The notes: generated from the sequence alone by a model not told the origin. A DNA stretch of 64,000 bases from Methylovulum miyakonense HT12 (GCF_000384075.1 NZ_KB913025.1:996119-1060118); one strand, 5' to 3'; counted from the first letter of the stretch, positions 36,601-45,961 are shown. Program-made: numbers and translations.

Positions 36601-37366
36601 CGACCAAATGCTCAAAATCACGTTTGCCAGGGAATTTAAAGCTCAACCAATCCGCCACGACATCATTGTCTTGTTGGGCAATCCAGCTCCAGCGTTGCAC
36701 GATGTCCATCAGGCCAGCGACAAATTCCGTGGTGTCGGCAATCGCCAATAAGTCTTTGAAGGTTTCAGACGCTTCTTCATGCGCGGCGAGTTTGCTACGG
36801 ATAGAGGCAACTTGCTCGTCCGCATTGGCGTAATCGCTGGGCTTGCCTTTAGCGAGGTTTTTGTAATGGCTGGACAACAATCCAATCACCGCACCCGCCC
36901 GCGCTACACGGCGTTCGGCATCTTCGTCCTGATGCGCATCGGGGAAAGCGGCGGCAATCAACAAATCGAAGTTGTTCAACACCTCAGGGATATTCCAGTC
37001 ATCGGTGTTCTGTCCTTTGAAATACACGCCCAGCTTGTCCACCACTTCATTTTTATAGGTGAAAATGGTGTCGATTTCCTGCTTGATGTAATTCGCTTGC
37101 GCGTCGCGTTGGGCACTGACATTGAACAACTTTGCGACAAATTGCCCGACATACGGGGCCATATCGACCAGCAATTGGGAAATGGCTTCCGGCGTGAAAC
37201 CTTCGCCTTGGTTTTGGCGGTAAGCGGCAAACTGCCCGAACAATTCAGGGTCGTGGCGCCCTACCGATTCGTCAAACACCACCGCCAAATCTTGCAAGCG
37301 GTTGGCATCGTACAAGTCTGCGTAAGTAAATCCAGGAATTCCAGGGGTAAATGTGTTGTGTTCCAT
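33674..37366 (-). CDS. Multidomain Fe-S/FAD oxidoreductase (GltD-like core, PyrK/FNR-like C-terminus)
   Basis: About 1230 residues from ATG 37366 (MEHNTFTPG); the longer frame to 37417 adds 17 unlikely residues. The first 290 residues are helical and unrecognised. A Cys-rich segment follows near 299-370 (HCIYCHERDTDSC, then GHRICNECMKGCIYQK), resembling the iron-sulfur region in front of GltD-like enzymes. An FAD/NAD core begins with VVGLGPAGY near 438. From about 925 comes a ferredoxin-reductase domain (EPGQFYRVQ, LLLGGGLGNA), ending in a PyrK-like [2Fe-2S] motif (GICAQCLC near 1166). The protein resembles an electron-transfer enzyme linking NAD(P)H to an unknown acceptor. It is a single-gene unit with its own terminator. 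Confidence 0.82.
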   Translation of the reverse strand: MEHNTFTPGIPGFTYADLYDANRLQDLAVVFDESVGRHDPELFGQFAAYRQNQGEGFTPEAISQLLVDMAPYVGQFVAKLFNVSAQRDAQANYIKQEIDTIFTYKNEVVDKLGVYFKGQNTDDWNIPEVLNNFDLLIAAAFPDAHQDEDAERRVARAGAVIGLLSSHYKNLAKGKPSDYANADEQVASIRSKLAAHEEASETFKDLLAIADTTEFVAGLMDIVQRWSWIAQQDNDVVADWLSFKFPGKRDFEHLVEHDTIDKGEFSVWMGELEHRRRRDGFKLTDPRYNERQVLSEVNHCIYCHERDTDSCSKGMRNKKNNTFKTDPLGEVTTGCPLDEKISEMHLVKRGGDNIGALAIIIVDNPMCPGTGHRICNECMKGCIYQKTDPVNIPQIETNVLTDVLFMPYGFEIYSFLTRWNPLNIKRPHMLPYNGKNALVVGLGPAGYTMSHYLLNEGFAVAGIDGLKLEPLPVALTGDANTLPTPIVDFKELYEDLDKRILAGFGGVAEYGITVRWDKNFLKVIYLTLQRRAAFRSYGGVRFGGTLTIEDAWQLGFDHICLASGAGQPTIIDLKNNLMRGIRKASDFLMALQLTGAAKSSSLANLQVRLPAGVIGGGLTAIDTTTELTAYYPVQVEKILHRYETLVQTYGEETVRRRYDTEETIILDEFLAHGKAIKAERARAEAEGELPNFQPLVESWGGVTLFYRKGIKDAPAYRQNHEEISEALEEGIALAEGMSPIAAQADEFGHLNAVEFDKLVLEEGRWKSSAKITVPLRNLYIAAGTSPNTIYQSEFPDTFVMDKWFFQRYEPQWMEDGAVELVEMHDEAKPKLGKPAPLTSYQKDGKYISFYGDNHPVFAGNVVKAMASAKNGYPYVAKLFEKELATLDPAQQPARDAALKDLFARLDESFKATIVAINRLTPTIIEVVVKAPLAAEKFEPGQFYRVQNYEAFAPVVEGTVLAAEGLALTGAEVDKENGTVSLIALEMGSSSRLCANWNVGDPVVLMGVTGTPTEIPSGQTVLLLGGGLGNAVLFSIGKALRAAGNRVIYFAGYKFPQDRFKVEDVEAAADVVVWSVDKAEGVQPFSTNRPQDKSFVGNILECMIAYAKGELGEQPISLADVDHLIVIGSDRMMAAVKSARFDVLKPYLTKAHHAIGSINSPMQCMMKGICAQCLCKHVDADSGKEYFVYSCYNQDQDLDKVDFPHLNARLRQNTVQEKLSNLWLDYLLTKQ

Positions 37367-37616
37367 AAGCCTTGAGTTTGAATCGCCCATGCGGGGACAC
37401 GGATGTCCTTCGGGCAAGAGCTGAAAGGGAGGGGAAAAGGGGGCTATTGTAAGGAAAAACAGTGACTTTTGCCACCGCTAATGGCTTGTGGGATTGGAAG
37501 ATGGCTGAAAACGGCATGCAGAAAAACATTCATCGCCCGCCTTATAGCTAATGGATTTTGATTTGGACGGCTTGATTTTTGAATCTAAAAACACGTTTTG
37601 GGATTTCGTTAGCTTT

Positions 37617-38180
37617 TTAACCCCACAAATCCGCCAAAGAAAACGCGACCGCATCAAACGGCGGCACGGCAACCTGGTCATCATCTTTGAGCGTGGCGAT
37701 CAACATCCAGCGGCCTTCTTGCAATTCAAACGCTTCCAAGGTTTGCGCCAAAGGATCGACTATCCACACATGCTGCACACCATAACGGGCATAAATCGGC
37801 AATTTCACTACGCGGCCTTTCTTCGCGGTGGAAGGCGATAGAATTTCACACACCCAATCGGGAACCACTTCAAACCGATGGTCATCAGGTATGTTAGGCA
37901 TACGCTCGCGTCGCCAGCCCGCCAAATCAGGTACTGCCACTTCCACATCACGGATGAAATGCACTTCGGGTTCGGCAACAATACGCCAACCACCTGGGCC
38001 TCCATCTCGCCCATAAGAAAATGGCGCCCCTAAATCAATGTTCAAAGCACTGGCAGCCCAACCATGTTTTCCAGATGGGCGTGGCATAGCATACAGCTCC
38101 CCATTCAAAATCTCTCCGGTGACATGCTCCGGCAAGCCTATCAATTGCTCGTAAAGCGTTGGTTTCAAAATGGCGTTCAT
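37617..38180 (-). CDS. Uma2-family (DUF820) PD-(D/E)XK nuclease-like protein, copy 1
   Basis: 187 residues of the Uma2 family, a restriction-endonuclease-like fold of unsettled function. Motifs include the early ILNGELYAMPRPSGKHG, the acidic VAVPDLAGW, VVPDWVCEILSPSTAKK, and the late Asp/Lys region. It is very similar over its full length to the next gene upstream (38330-38890), with small differences concentrated around residues 50-70. The pair is a tandem duplication. Target and role are unknown. Confidence 0.85.
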   Translation of the reverse strand: MNAILKPTLYEQLIGLPEHVTGEILNGELYAMPRPSGKHGWAASALNIDLGAPFSYGRDGGPGGWRIVAEPEVHFIRDVEVAVPDLAGWRRERMPNIPDDHRFEVVPDWVCEILSPSTAKKGRVVKLPIYARYGVQHVWIVDPLAQTLEAFELQEGRWMLIATLKDDDQVAVPPFDAVAFSLADLWG

Positions 38181-38329
38181 GAGGCTTTCCTATTGTCCAA
38201 GACAGCAATAATTAATGTCGGTAGTTTGGAGTCCGAAAATAGGTTTTTAGACTCCGTCGACTCATCCAAGCAATTGTTTTTAATGTAGCAGTGAAGGACG
38301 GGCACTTAAAGATTTGCCTTTGCCTTAAC

Positions 38330-38890
38330 CTAAGCCCACAAATCCGCCAAAGAAAACGCCACGGCATCAAACGGCGGCACGGCAACCTGGTCATCATCTT
38401 TGAGCGTGGCGATCAACATCCAGCGGCCTTCTTGCAATTCAAACGCTTCTAAAGTTTGCGCCAAGGGATCGACTATCCACACATGCTGCACACCGTAACG
38501 GGCATAAATCGGCAATTTCACTACGCGGTCTTTCTTCGCGGTGGACGGCGATAGAATTTCACACACCCAATCGGGAACCACTTCAAAACGATGGTCATCA
38601 GGTACGTTAGGCATACGCTCGCGTCGCCATCCTGCCAAATCCGGTACGGCGACTTCCATGTCCCGGATGAAATGCACTTCGGGTTCGGTAATTATCCACC
38701 AGCCACCGGGGCCGCCGCGTCCGAAATCAAATGGCCCGGACAAATTGAACCCCAATCCGCGTCCTACCAAACCATGCCGTCCAGATGGGCGCGGCATAGC
38801 CTGTAGCTCACCATTCAAAATCTCTCCGGTGACATGCTCCGGCAAATCCATCAATTGCTCGTAAAGTGTTGGTTTCAAAATGGCATTCAT
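38330..38890 (-). CDS. Uma2-family (DUF820) PD-(D/E)XK nuclease-like protein, copy 2
   Basis: 186 residues; same domain and motifs as the downstream copy (DLAGW, VVPDWVCEILSPSTAKK, YARYGVQHVWIVDP). The two differ mainly in the stretch after RHG (LVGRGLGFNLSGPFDFG here). It lies about 150 bp from copy 1, and the duplicated unit seems to be the gene plus a little flank. The upstream small membrane protein gene is in the same direction. Confidence 0.85.
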   Translation of the reverse strand: MNAILKPTLYEQLMDLPEHVTGEILNGELQAMPRPSGRHGLVGRGLGFNLSGPFDFGRGGPGGWWIITEPEVHFIRDMEVAVPDLAGWRRERMPNVPDDHRFEVVPDWVCEILSPSTAKKDRVVKLPIYARYGVQHVWIVDPLAQTLEAFELQEGRWMLIATLKDDDQVAVPPFDAVAFSLADLWA

Positions 38891-38961
38891 GAGATTTTCC
38901 TTGTGGACTAATGGCTAAGCAACGCGATTACCGTAAGCGCAACCACCATCCTACATGGTGA

Positions 38962-39099
38962 TTATTTATTCTTACGGTAAAAATAATAGGCAATCCCCGT
39001 AACTGCAAGCACTAAACCTACCATTAACAAAGGTTGTTCATAAAACGTTTCGAAAAATACGCCAGTTGTGTGTGATGTGCCTCTGGAATAGGGCCCCAT
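38962..39099 (-). CDS. Small single-pass membrane protein, 45 residues
   Basis: Starts at ATG 39099, with a strong ribosome site (CGAGGAG, about 8 bp upstream). A polar N-terminus (MGPYSRGTSHTTG) is followed by FFETFYEQP and one hydrophobic helix (about 24-40, LLMVGLVLAVTGIAYYF), then a basic end (YRKNK), which predicts a cytoplasmic C-terminus. No family is recognised. The Uma2 gene starts 71 bp after its stop. It is real enough by ribosome site, composition and topology to be worth annotating. Confidence 0.65.
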   Translation of the reverse strand: MGPYSRGTSHTTGVFFETFYEQPLLMVGLVLAVTGIAYYFYRKNK

Positions 39100-39775
39100 A
39101 GTTTTATCTCCTCGTAGTTAATTGTTTTTATTGGCGTTCGATAAAGCGTACAACGATAAATTTTACTGCAGATACCCAAAAACCTACTGGTTTTAAATCC
39201 CTAATAAAAGCATAAAAATGCCACATATTTTAACTGGTTATCGGTGTAACTGGGGCAACTGGCTTAACAAAGCCACTAATTCTGGCTGTATGGAAGTCCC
39301 GGTTTTTCTGAAGCCTATTGCCCTACGGAACGCGTCTTACGCGTACCACCGCCATACCCTAATGGCGGGTCGTAAACCATCCTTTTATATTTTTTTAGTT
39401 TCTATAATTATGGGGTCACCTTGTAATTAATTCACGAATATTCCGGTTAATAACGCATAACGTTTTATGTCAAAAACAACCTATATTGCATCCCGCTTCA
39501 AAACGGAAAGTTTATGAATGGAATGAAAAAGAGATGGACGGATAATCGTTACACGTCGGTGCGTAACTTTTACCTCTATTCCGTTTTGGCAATCTATATT
39601 CTAAACGGTCAAGTTTTCGGTTTTTTGGGCGCGCTCCGATTGGCCGGCGGCTTGGCGAATTTGCCCTCCCTTTAATAAAAGCCGAAAACTTGACCGTTTA
39701 AAGTCTATGCGTAATTGCTGGAGCTTTCCTTTACGCGAAACCTCATGAAAATATTAAACTTAAGGAATCAATACG
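39100..39775. other. Intergenic region upstream of the RTX gene
   Basis: About 675 bp with no supported gene; an open frame at 39218-39430 looks accidental. It carries the large inverted repeat at 39602-39700 and, closer to 39776, the ribosome site of the RTX gene. The promoter for the small membrane protein must lie near 39100-39200 on the minus strand; I see no clear consensus. Confidence 0.45.
39602..39700. repeat. Large inverted repeat, 19-bp arms
   Basis: The left arm (TAAACGGTCAAGTTTTCGG, 39602-39620) is perfectly complementary to 39682-39700, enclosing a 61-nt GC-rich core. It could be a small non-autonomous element (MITE), a long-stem RNA structure or a terminator-like block upstream of the RTX gene. 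No T-run follows in either direction. Confidence 0.6.
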
Positions 39776-42700
39776 ATGGCTAATTTTACCCAAACTACTG
39801 GAGATGTTGTTGGAACTGCAGACTTTGACAGATTATTCGCTGATTACAGCCAGCTCACCGCCTTATACCCCAAGGGAATTCATTTGGGTTATCAAGGTTC
39901 ACAGGATATTAGGAGCCGGTTGACTGGCGAGCCAATCCTGACTTTTTCAAGCATTGAGGCCTTCTCCATTGGAGGGACACAAAGCAATGATGTCATGGAA
40001 GGCGGCTCTTCCGATGATCATTTTGCCGGAAATGACGGTGATGATACGTTATTCGGCAACGGAGGCAATGATGAGTTGCAGGGTGGCAATGGCGATGATT
40101 ATTTAGAAGGCGGGGCTGGCGCAGATTATTTAGCGGGTGGAATGGGTAGCGATACGATAGTGGGAGGTGTTGGCGACACTATTATTGATCAAAACAATTC
40201 GGGTATTGGCGTGGGTGCTGATACGTTTATCGTCACGGAAGCGGCGTTAGTGACAGGAGATTCTTCTGATCTGCTAATGGCAGACTATAGCCAAGGCAAC
40301 TATAGCAGTGGCATCCATTTTGGCGTGAAAACACCGGACACTAAATTAAGCGTCACCGGTGCAAACAACGCCATGCTGATGAAGTTTAATGCCTCCATTG
40401 GCCACTATGACATTACCGGCACTCAGTTTGACGATGAGTTTACTGTTTATTATGACCATAAAGCGCGGTTCAATGGTGGGGCGGGAAATGATAAATTGAA
40501 TGGTGGCAGTGATGACGATGTTCTTATTGGCGGCGAGGGCAACGACAATATAACTGATGGCAAGGGCAACGATGTGCTATCGGGAGGGACCGGCGATGAC
40601 CAACTGCAAGTCACTACCGGCTCTGACACGGTCTATGCCGGCGATGGCAATGATGTCATCAATGCCATCGCCGACATTAACGGTGCCGCCAAACAGCTTT
40701 ATGGCGGAGCGGGTGACGACCATTTTATCCTGGATGTCTCAGGCGATATCACGTTTGGTTTTAGTTTTGACACCAAAACCTTAGGTGACTTTGTCAACGC
40801 CGTCACCATAAACCCCAATACCAGCATTGATTTTCAAAGGCTAGGGGCTGATATTGCCTTTGAAGCCGTCGGCACTTATGTCGGTACCGCGCCCGGCGTC
40901 GGGCCATGGTTAAAGTTCTTGACCACCGTCGGTAAACTAGGCTACCAGGCCGCCGATAACCAACACAAGCTTGAAGCCAACATTGCCGCCCAGAAAGATC
41001 GGGCCGTGCTTGCCGCCGACAAATACAACAATAGCCATTGGGGCGATATTTCCTTACAAGGGGAGCGGGATAAACTCTACATCAACGATTTTTTAATTGG
41101 CAAAGACACCATCTTGCTGCCCAAATTATCCGACCCCAACTATACCTTCACCACCCGATTTGAAAACAATCCCACGACCCACCAATATGGTGTGACGATC
41201 TCAATCCATCAGGCAGGGCCAGAAGCCTTCAAAGACGTTGCCTTTATTGCCAACACTTACGGTGATCTGGCTGGCCTAACCGATGCAAAATTTAAAGAAA
41301 CCATTGAAGAACTTATGAATGGTAACCAGATTGGCAAATTCACCCGGACTGACATCTTGGGCACCACTGCCGGCGACATAATGGGGCTTGGTAATTACCA
41401 TATATCGTTTGCCAACGATAGGATTTATGCTGACGGCGGGATTTTTAACAATCAGGGGGATTTCGTTGGCGATAACCCAAAAGGCGGTAACGACACCGTC
41501 TTTGGTTACTATGGCGATGACATCATTATGGGCGATGGCGGGAACGACAAGCTGTATGGCGGCTCCAACGGGCTATTTGTCAGTAAATTTGAGCAGATGT
41601 ATGTCAATGATGGTAATGACATTTTGGTCGGCGGCAATGGCGATGACAAGCTGTATGGCGAATCCGGCAACGACACCCTGATTGGTGATTTTGAAAAAAC
41701 CGACGGCACCTTTAAATACGCCGGCAATGACACACTGTATGGTGGTACGGGGGATGATATTCTAAAAGGCGGTTATGGTAAGGATAAGCTTTATGGTCAA
41801 GATGGCAATGATATTTTAGATGGCGGGGCCGGCGATGATGACTTATCTGGAGGCTTAGGTAACGATAACCTCAGTGGAGGCGATGGCAATGACAAGCTTT
41901 ATGGAGATTCCGGCGATGATTTTCTGAGTGGTGGTGCTGGCAATGATGTTCTTTTCGGTGGTTCAGGGTACGACGGGTTAAATGGCGGTTTAGGGAACGA
42001 CCTGTTGATTGATACCGAAGGCAAGGTTTCCGGTGACGCGGGCATCGATACCCTCCAAGCCGACTACAACAGCCTATTGGATTATAAAGGAAGTGGTGTT
42101 CATCTGGGTAGCTTGAATGGGATAACGGCTATTTTTGAACGCTCCCAGGGTACTGCCATTTTAAATTTCGATGGCATTGAAAAATTTATTGTGACAGGCA
42201 CTCAGTTTGATGACCATCTTGAGGGCGGCGCAGATGTTGATAAACTTAGCGGTGGAGCAGGCAGCGACGAGCTATACGGTAATGCGGGCAATGATGTATT
42301 GACGGGCGGTGCTGGCTACGACATTTTGTATGGTGGCGATGGCAATGACGTTTTGAATGGCGGTGCCGTAGGTGACAATGTAGGGGATGACCTTTACGGT
42401 GGTGCCGGTAATGATGTCATAAATGGTGGTATTGGAGACGACTTGTTGTTCGGCGGTGACGGCAACGACGTATTAAATAGCGGAGCCGGTTTAGATTGGA
42501 TGAACGGCGGCTTGGGTAACGACACCTATACTACCGATAACTTCATCGAAGGCATCATCGAAGCAGACGGCGGCGGTATCGACACCGTCAATGCGTCAAT
42601 CAGCTACACCTTGGGAGACTTTGTTGAAAACGTGACGTTGACTGGCGCGAAGGCAATAGATGGCGTCGGCAACAACCTCAACAACACCCTGAACGGCAAC

Positions 42701-43123
42701 GACAAAACCAATGCCCTATCCGGTTTGACAGGTAATGACACCCTCAATGGTCATGGCGGCAACGATATACTGGATGGCGGCTTGGGTAACGATAAGTTAA
42801 TTGGCGGTGGCGGCCTTGACAAATTTTTGTTTGACACACTGCTGGGAGCGGGCAACAAAGACAGCATTCTGGATTTCAACATTGCTGATGACACTATCGT
42901 CCTGGAAAATGCCATTTTCACAAAGTTTGCCACACCCGGCGCGATTGCCGCTGATAATTTTGTGATTGGCGCTGCTGCCGATGCCAACGATTTTCTGATC
43001 TACAACAGCACATCGGGCGCATTATCTTATGATGCCGACGGAAGCGGAGCTGGGGCTGCAATCCAATTTGCCACCATCGTCGGTGTCCCAACCTTGACAG
43101 CCGCGGATTTTTTAATCGCCTAA
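39776..43123 (+). CDS. RTX (hemolysin-type calcium-binding) protein
   Basis: A 1115-residue secreted-type protein. Three blocks of GGxGxDxLx nonapeptides (around 75-135, 235-310 and 590-760, then 825-915 and 985-1020) should fold into calcium-bound beta rolls. A related unit of about 75 residues (ADYS...GIHLG...GTQFDD) precedes RTX blocks three times, near 20, 167 and 758. Residues about 330-560 form a non-repeat domain without recognised motifs. The C-terminus ([10 protein letters not shown]...TAADFLIA) is the usual uncleaved type I secretion signal. No type I secretion genes are in the window. Ribosome site AAGGA. Function after export (adhesin, enzyme or S-layer part) is open. Confidence 0.88.
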   Translation: MANFTQTTGDVVGTADFDRLFADYSQLTALYPKGIHLGYQGSQDIRSRLTGEPILTFSSIEAFSIGGTQSNDVMEGGSSDDHFAGNDGDDTLFGNGGNDELQGGNGDDYLEGGAGADYLAGGMGSDTIVGGVGDTIIDQNNSGIGVGADTFIVTEAALVTGDSSDLLMADYSQGNYSSGIHFGVKTPDTKLSVTGANNAMLMKFNASIGHYDITGTQFDDEFTVYYDHKARFNGGAGNDKLNGGSDDDVLIGGEGNDNITDGKGNDVLSGGTGDDQLQVTTGSDTVYAGDGNDVINAIADINGAAKQLYGGAGDDHFILDVSGDITFGFSFDTKTLGDFVNAVTINPNTSIDFQRLGADIAFEAVGTYVGTAPGVGPWLKFLTTVGKLGYQAADNQHKLEANIAAQKDRAVLAADKYNNSHWGDISLQGERDKLYINDFLIGKDTILLPKLSDPNYTFTTRFENNPTTHQYGVTISIHQAGPEAFKDVAFIANTYGDLAGLTDAKFKETIEELMNGNQIGKFTRTDILGTTAGDIMGLGNYHISFANDRIYADGGIFNNQGDFVGDNPKGGNDTVFGYYGDDIIMGDGGNDKLYGGSNGLFVSKFEQMYVNDGNDILVGGNGDDKLYGESGNDTLIGDFEKTDGTFKYAGNDTLYGGTGDDILKGGYGKDKLYGQDGNDILDGGAGDDDLSGGLGNDNLSGGDGNDKLYGDSGDDFLSGGAGNDVLFGGSGYDGLNGGLGNDLLIDTEGKVSGDAGIDTLQADYNSLLDYKGSGVHLGSLNGITAIFERSQGTAILNFDGIEKFIVTGTQFDDHLEGGADVDKLSGGAGSDELYGNAGNDVLTGGAGYDILYGGDGNDVLNGGAVGDNVGDDLYGGAGNDVINGGIGDDLLFGGDGNDVLNSGAGLDWMNGGLGNDTYTTDNFIEGIIEADGGGIDTVNASISYTLGDFVENVTLTGAKAIDGVGNNLNNTLNGNDKTNALSGLTGNDTLNGHGGNDILDGGLGNDKLIGGGGLDKFLFDTLLGAGNKDSILDFNIADDTIVLENAIFTKFATPGAIAADNFVIGAAADANDFLIYNSTSGALSYDADGSGAGAAIQFATIVGVPTLTAADFLIA

Positions 43124-43471
43124 CGACCATATAAAAAACAGCGCGTTGGGGTGACGTGAGGGCCCCAACACATCAGCGTTGTAAATGTTGGGGTTCACAC
43201 ACTAACCCCAACCTGCGCTACGCCCACAAAAACGTTAAGGTTACCAATTTACCAATGGGTATTCGGCAGCAAGCCCATTTTATCGGGGGAAGGTCAAAAC
43301 CTGAACGGGACGGGGTGTTTCGCAATTCCGTCCTTAACGTTTCAATTTATCCATGAGTATCCAAAACGTTACGGAACGGGTCGCTTAAGGCGCCTACTGT
43401 TGGAATAAACCCGTTCCGGCAATGGGCCAAAAACCTGTTTTTTGGCTCCTAAAGCCCTTTCCAACACGCAT
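43124..43471. other. Intergenic region between RTX gene and ftsZ terminator
   Basis: About 350 bp with no supported gene. It holds palindromic repeats: a GTTGGGG...CCCCAAC hairpin near 43145-43169 and a tighter one at 43187-43212. The rest is anonymous. Confidence 0.5.
43187..43212. repeat. GTTGGGGTT palindrome
   Basis: A perfect 9-bp inverted repeat (GTTGGGGTT / AACCCCAAC, 8-nt loop), next to a similar GTTGGGG hairpin about 40 bp upstream. The form suggests a dispersed chromosomal repeat family; it may also end the RTX transcript. Confidence 0.55.
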
Positions 43472-43501
43472 AAAAAAGGCCGGAGTGCGCCCCGGCCTTT
43501 T
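43472..43501 (-). terminator. Intrinsic terminator of the dcw cluster
   Basis: Stem AAAAGGCCGG / CCGGCCTTTT with an 8-nt loop and flanking A/T runs, 24 bp beyond the ftsZ stop on the minus strand. It closes the dcw cluster at ftsZ; lpxC, which often follows, is absent here. Confidence 0.88.
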
Positions 43502-43524
43502 CATCCTGCCCATTACGGACAACG

Positions 43525-44691
43525 TCAGTCAGCTTGCCGTCTCAAAAACGCCGGGATGTCCAGGTAATCCAGGTCGGTTTCTTTTTTGGCGGGTTGGGCG
43601 CCGAAGCGGGTTTCGCGGCCTTCGGATTTGCCGTCACCTTTGTTGCGCATGACGGTGGGTTTGTCCAGCTCATCGTAAGGGTTGGCACTTTTATGCAGTG
43701 GCTTGACATTGGATTTGCCTGCCGCCATGGCGGCGGTTTGGCCCATGCCAGTGGCGACCACGGTCACTTTCAGTTCGTCGCCCAATGACGGGTCAACCGC
43801 CATACCGATTTTGATGATGGCATCTTCGGAAGCAAATTCGTGGACAATGTTGCCGACTTCGTCGAATTCGGCGATGCCCATGTCGGATGCGGAGATGTTG
43901 ACCAAAATGCCACGCGCACCTTGCAAATTGATGTCTTCCAGCAACGGGCAAGCGATGGCTTTTTCCGCCGCTTCCCGCGCACGGTGTTCGCCGGAGGCGC
44001 TGCCGCTACCCATGATCGCCGCGCCCATGCCGGACATGACGGTACGCACGTCGGCAAAGTCGACGTTGATCATGCCAGGGTGGACGATCAGTTCAGTGAT
44101 GCCTTGCACGGCATCCAGCAACACATCATTCGCGGCTTTGAACGCGGTCATCAAGGACACGTTGTTGCCTAAGACAGGCAGCAGTTTTTGGTTAGGGATC
44201 GTGATTAAGGAATCGACGTATTTTTCCAGTTCCAAAATGCCTTGTTCGGCAACGGCTTGTTTCTTTTTGCCTTCAAACAAAAACGGTTTGGTGACCACGG
44301 CGATGGTCAAAATCCCCATGTCGCGGGCGATTTCGGCGATGACCGGAATCGCGCCGGTGCCTGTGCCGCCGCCCATGCCGGCAGTCAAGAACACCATGTC
44401 CGCACCTTGCAGCACTTCTTTGATGCGGTCTTTGTTTTCTTGCGCGGCATTTTTACCAATTTCTGGATTAGTGCCTGCGCCTAAACCTTTGGTCAGTTCG
44501 ACACCCAATTGGATAATCGTATTGACGTTTAATTTTCTCAGTGCTTGTGCATCGGTGTTCGCACAAATAAATTCCACGCCTTCAATGTGGCAACCCACCA
44601 TGTGATTGACCGCATTGCCGCCCCCACCGCCTACACCAATAACTTTGATGACGGCAGTCTCATTATACATATCGACTAATTCATATTTCAC
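43525..44691 (-). CDS. ftsZ: Cell division protein FtsZ
   Basis: A 388-residue tubulin-like GTPase that forms the division ring. GTP-binding GGGGGNAVNHM near 21-31 and the tubulin signature GGGTGTG near 107 are present. The C-terminal tail after a Lys-rich linker ends in LDYLDIPAFLRRQAD, the conserved FtsA/ZipA-binding peptide. The start is GTG at 44691, with a ribosome site (AAGGGG); the next ATG at 44670 would remove seven residues. ftsA lies 35 bp upstream. Last gene of the cluster. Confidence 0.97.
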   Translation of the reverse strand: MKYELVDMYNETAVIKVIGVGGGGGNAVNHMVGCHIEGVEFICANTDAQALRKLNVNTIIQLGVELTKGLGAGTNPEIGKNAAQENKDRIKEVLQGADMVFLTAGMGGGTGTGAIPVIAEIARDMGILTIAVVTKPFLFEGKKKQAVAEQGILELEKYVDSLITIPNQKLLPVLGNNVSLMTAFKAANDVLLDAVQGITELIVHPGMINVDFADVRTVMSGMGAAIMGSGSASGEHRAREAAEKAIACPLLEDINLQGARGILVNISASDMGIAEFDEVGNIVHEFASEDAIIKIGMAVDPSLGDELKVTVVATGMGQTAAMAAGKSNVKPLHKSANPYDELDKPTVMRNKGDGKSEGRETRFGAQPAKKETDLDYLDIPAFLRRQAD

Positions 44692-44726
44692 AACACTACC
44701 CCTTAAACAATAAATCTACAAAGTTA

Positions 44727-45953
44727 TTAAAAATTACCCTGAAACCAATTCTTCATTTTAGCAAACCAACCATCCTGTTCAGAGTCATTGCTTCTGACAA
44801 TGTTTTGATGTTCTTTACCATACATAAGCAAGCCCACGCCAGTCGAATAAACCGGATTCTTAACGACTTCCGATAAGCCCGTCACATTTTCCGGCCCCCC
44901 CATACGCACGGGCATGTGAAAAATTTCTTCTGCCAATTCTATCAGGCCCCGGACTTTCGAACTGCCGCCCGTTAGGACAATGCCGGCCGCAATGGACTCT
45001 TCATTGCCGCTACGGCGGATTTCCGCCTGCACCAGCAACATCAGTTCCTCATAACGCGGTTCAATGATTTCCGCCAAGTTTTGCGTGGAAATCTTGCGTG
45101 GCGCCCGGTCACCAATGCTGGGCACTTCAATCACCCCGTCTATGCTTGCCAGCTGTGTTAAGGCACACGCATATTTGCGCTTGATGTCTTCGGCGTTGAC
45201 CGTGGGCGTGCGCAAAGCAACGGCAATATCATTGGTGACTTGGTCGCCCGCAATGGGGATGACCGCCGTATGCTTGATGGCGCCTTCAACAAAAATGGCG
45301 ATGTCGGTCGTACCGCCGCCCATATCGATCAGGCAAACCCCCAGTTCCTTCTCGTCTTCGGTCAGCACCGAATTGCACGATGCCAGTTGCTCCAACACAA
45401 TGTCTTCAACTTCCAAGCCGCATTTGCGGATACATTTGACGATGTTCTGCGAAGCGCTGACGCTACCGGTGACCATGTGGACTTTCGCTTCCAATCTTAT
45501 GCCGGACATGCCGATAGGTTCTTTTATTCCATCCTGTAAGTCTATAACAAATTCTTGCGGCAAAATATGCAATATTTTTTGATCCGCCGGGATGGCTACG
45601 GCACGGGCGGAATCTATCACCCTGTCGATGTCGTATTGGGTGACTTCCTTATCTTTAATGGCAACAATGCCATGGGAGTTTAGGCTTTTAATATGACTAC
45701 CGGCAATACCGGCAAATACTGACTTGATCTGGCATCCCGCCATCAGTTCCGCTTCCTCAATGGCCCGTTGTATGGATTGCACGGTGGACTCCAGATTGAC
45801 CACCACGCCTTTTTTAAGCCCGCGTGAAGGTGTGGTGCCAATACCGATGATCTCGAGACTACCATCACTACTGAGCTCACCTACGATAGCGGCGACTTTG
45901 GACGTGCCAATATCCAACCCGACTATTAAATTACGTTCTGATTTTCTTGCCAT
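44727..45953 (-). CDS. ftsA: Cell division protein FtsA
   Basis: A 408-residue actin-like ATPase that anchors FtsZ to the membrane. The N-terminal phosphate loop is GLDIGTSKVAAIVGE (about 13-27), the second phosphate motif is LIDMGGGTTDIAIF near 207, and the adenosine motif is IVLTGGSSKVRG near 335. The C-terminal amphipathic helix (WFAKMKNWFQGNF) gives the membrane-targeting sequence. Length is normal. It follows ftsQ by 8 bp. Confidence 0.97.
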   Translation of the reverse strand: MARKSERNLIVGLDIGTSKVAAIVGELSSDGSLEIIGIGTTPSRGLKKGVVVNLESTVQSIQRAIEEAELMAGCQIKSVFAGIAGSHIKSLNSHGIVAIKDKEVTQYDIDRVIDSARAVAIPADQKILHILPQEFVIDLQDGIKEPIGMSGIRLEAKVHMVTGSVSASQNIVKCIRKCGLEVEDIVLEQLASCNSVLTEDEKELGVCLIDMGGGTTDIAIFVEGAIKHTAVIPIAGDQVTNDIAVALRTPTVNAEDIKRKYACALTQLASIDGVIEVPSIGDRAPRKISTQNLAEIIEPRYEELMLLVQAEIRRSGNEESIAAGIVLTGGSSKVRGLIELAEEIFHMPVRMGGPENVTGLSEVVKNPVYSTGVGLLMYGKEHQNIVRSNDSEQDGWFAKMKNWFQGNF

Positions 45954-45961
45954 TGTTTACT

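Noticed and set aside
36779-37375. 198-codon plus frame opposite the Fe-S/FAD oxidoreductase
   Set aside because: Antisense of a well-supported gene; no domain of its own.
39218-39430. 70-codon plus frame upstream of the RTX gene
   Set aside because: Cys/Trp-rich accidental composition and no ribosome site; more likely non-coding.
39980-42800. Possible CRISPR or DNA tandem repeat array in the GGxGxD-rich DNA
   Set aside because: The repeats are codons of RTX nonapeptides within one open frame, with variable DNA spacing and no spacers.
43682-44605. 307-codon plus frame opposite ftsZ
   Set aside because: A shadow: ftsZ on the minus strand is complete, with all its motifs, and the plus frame is Ala/Ser/Met-rich antisense sequence.
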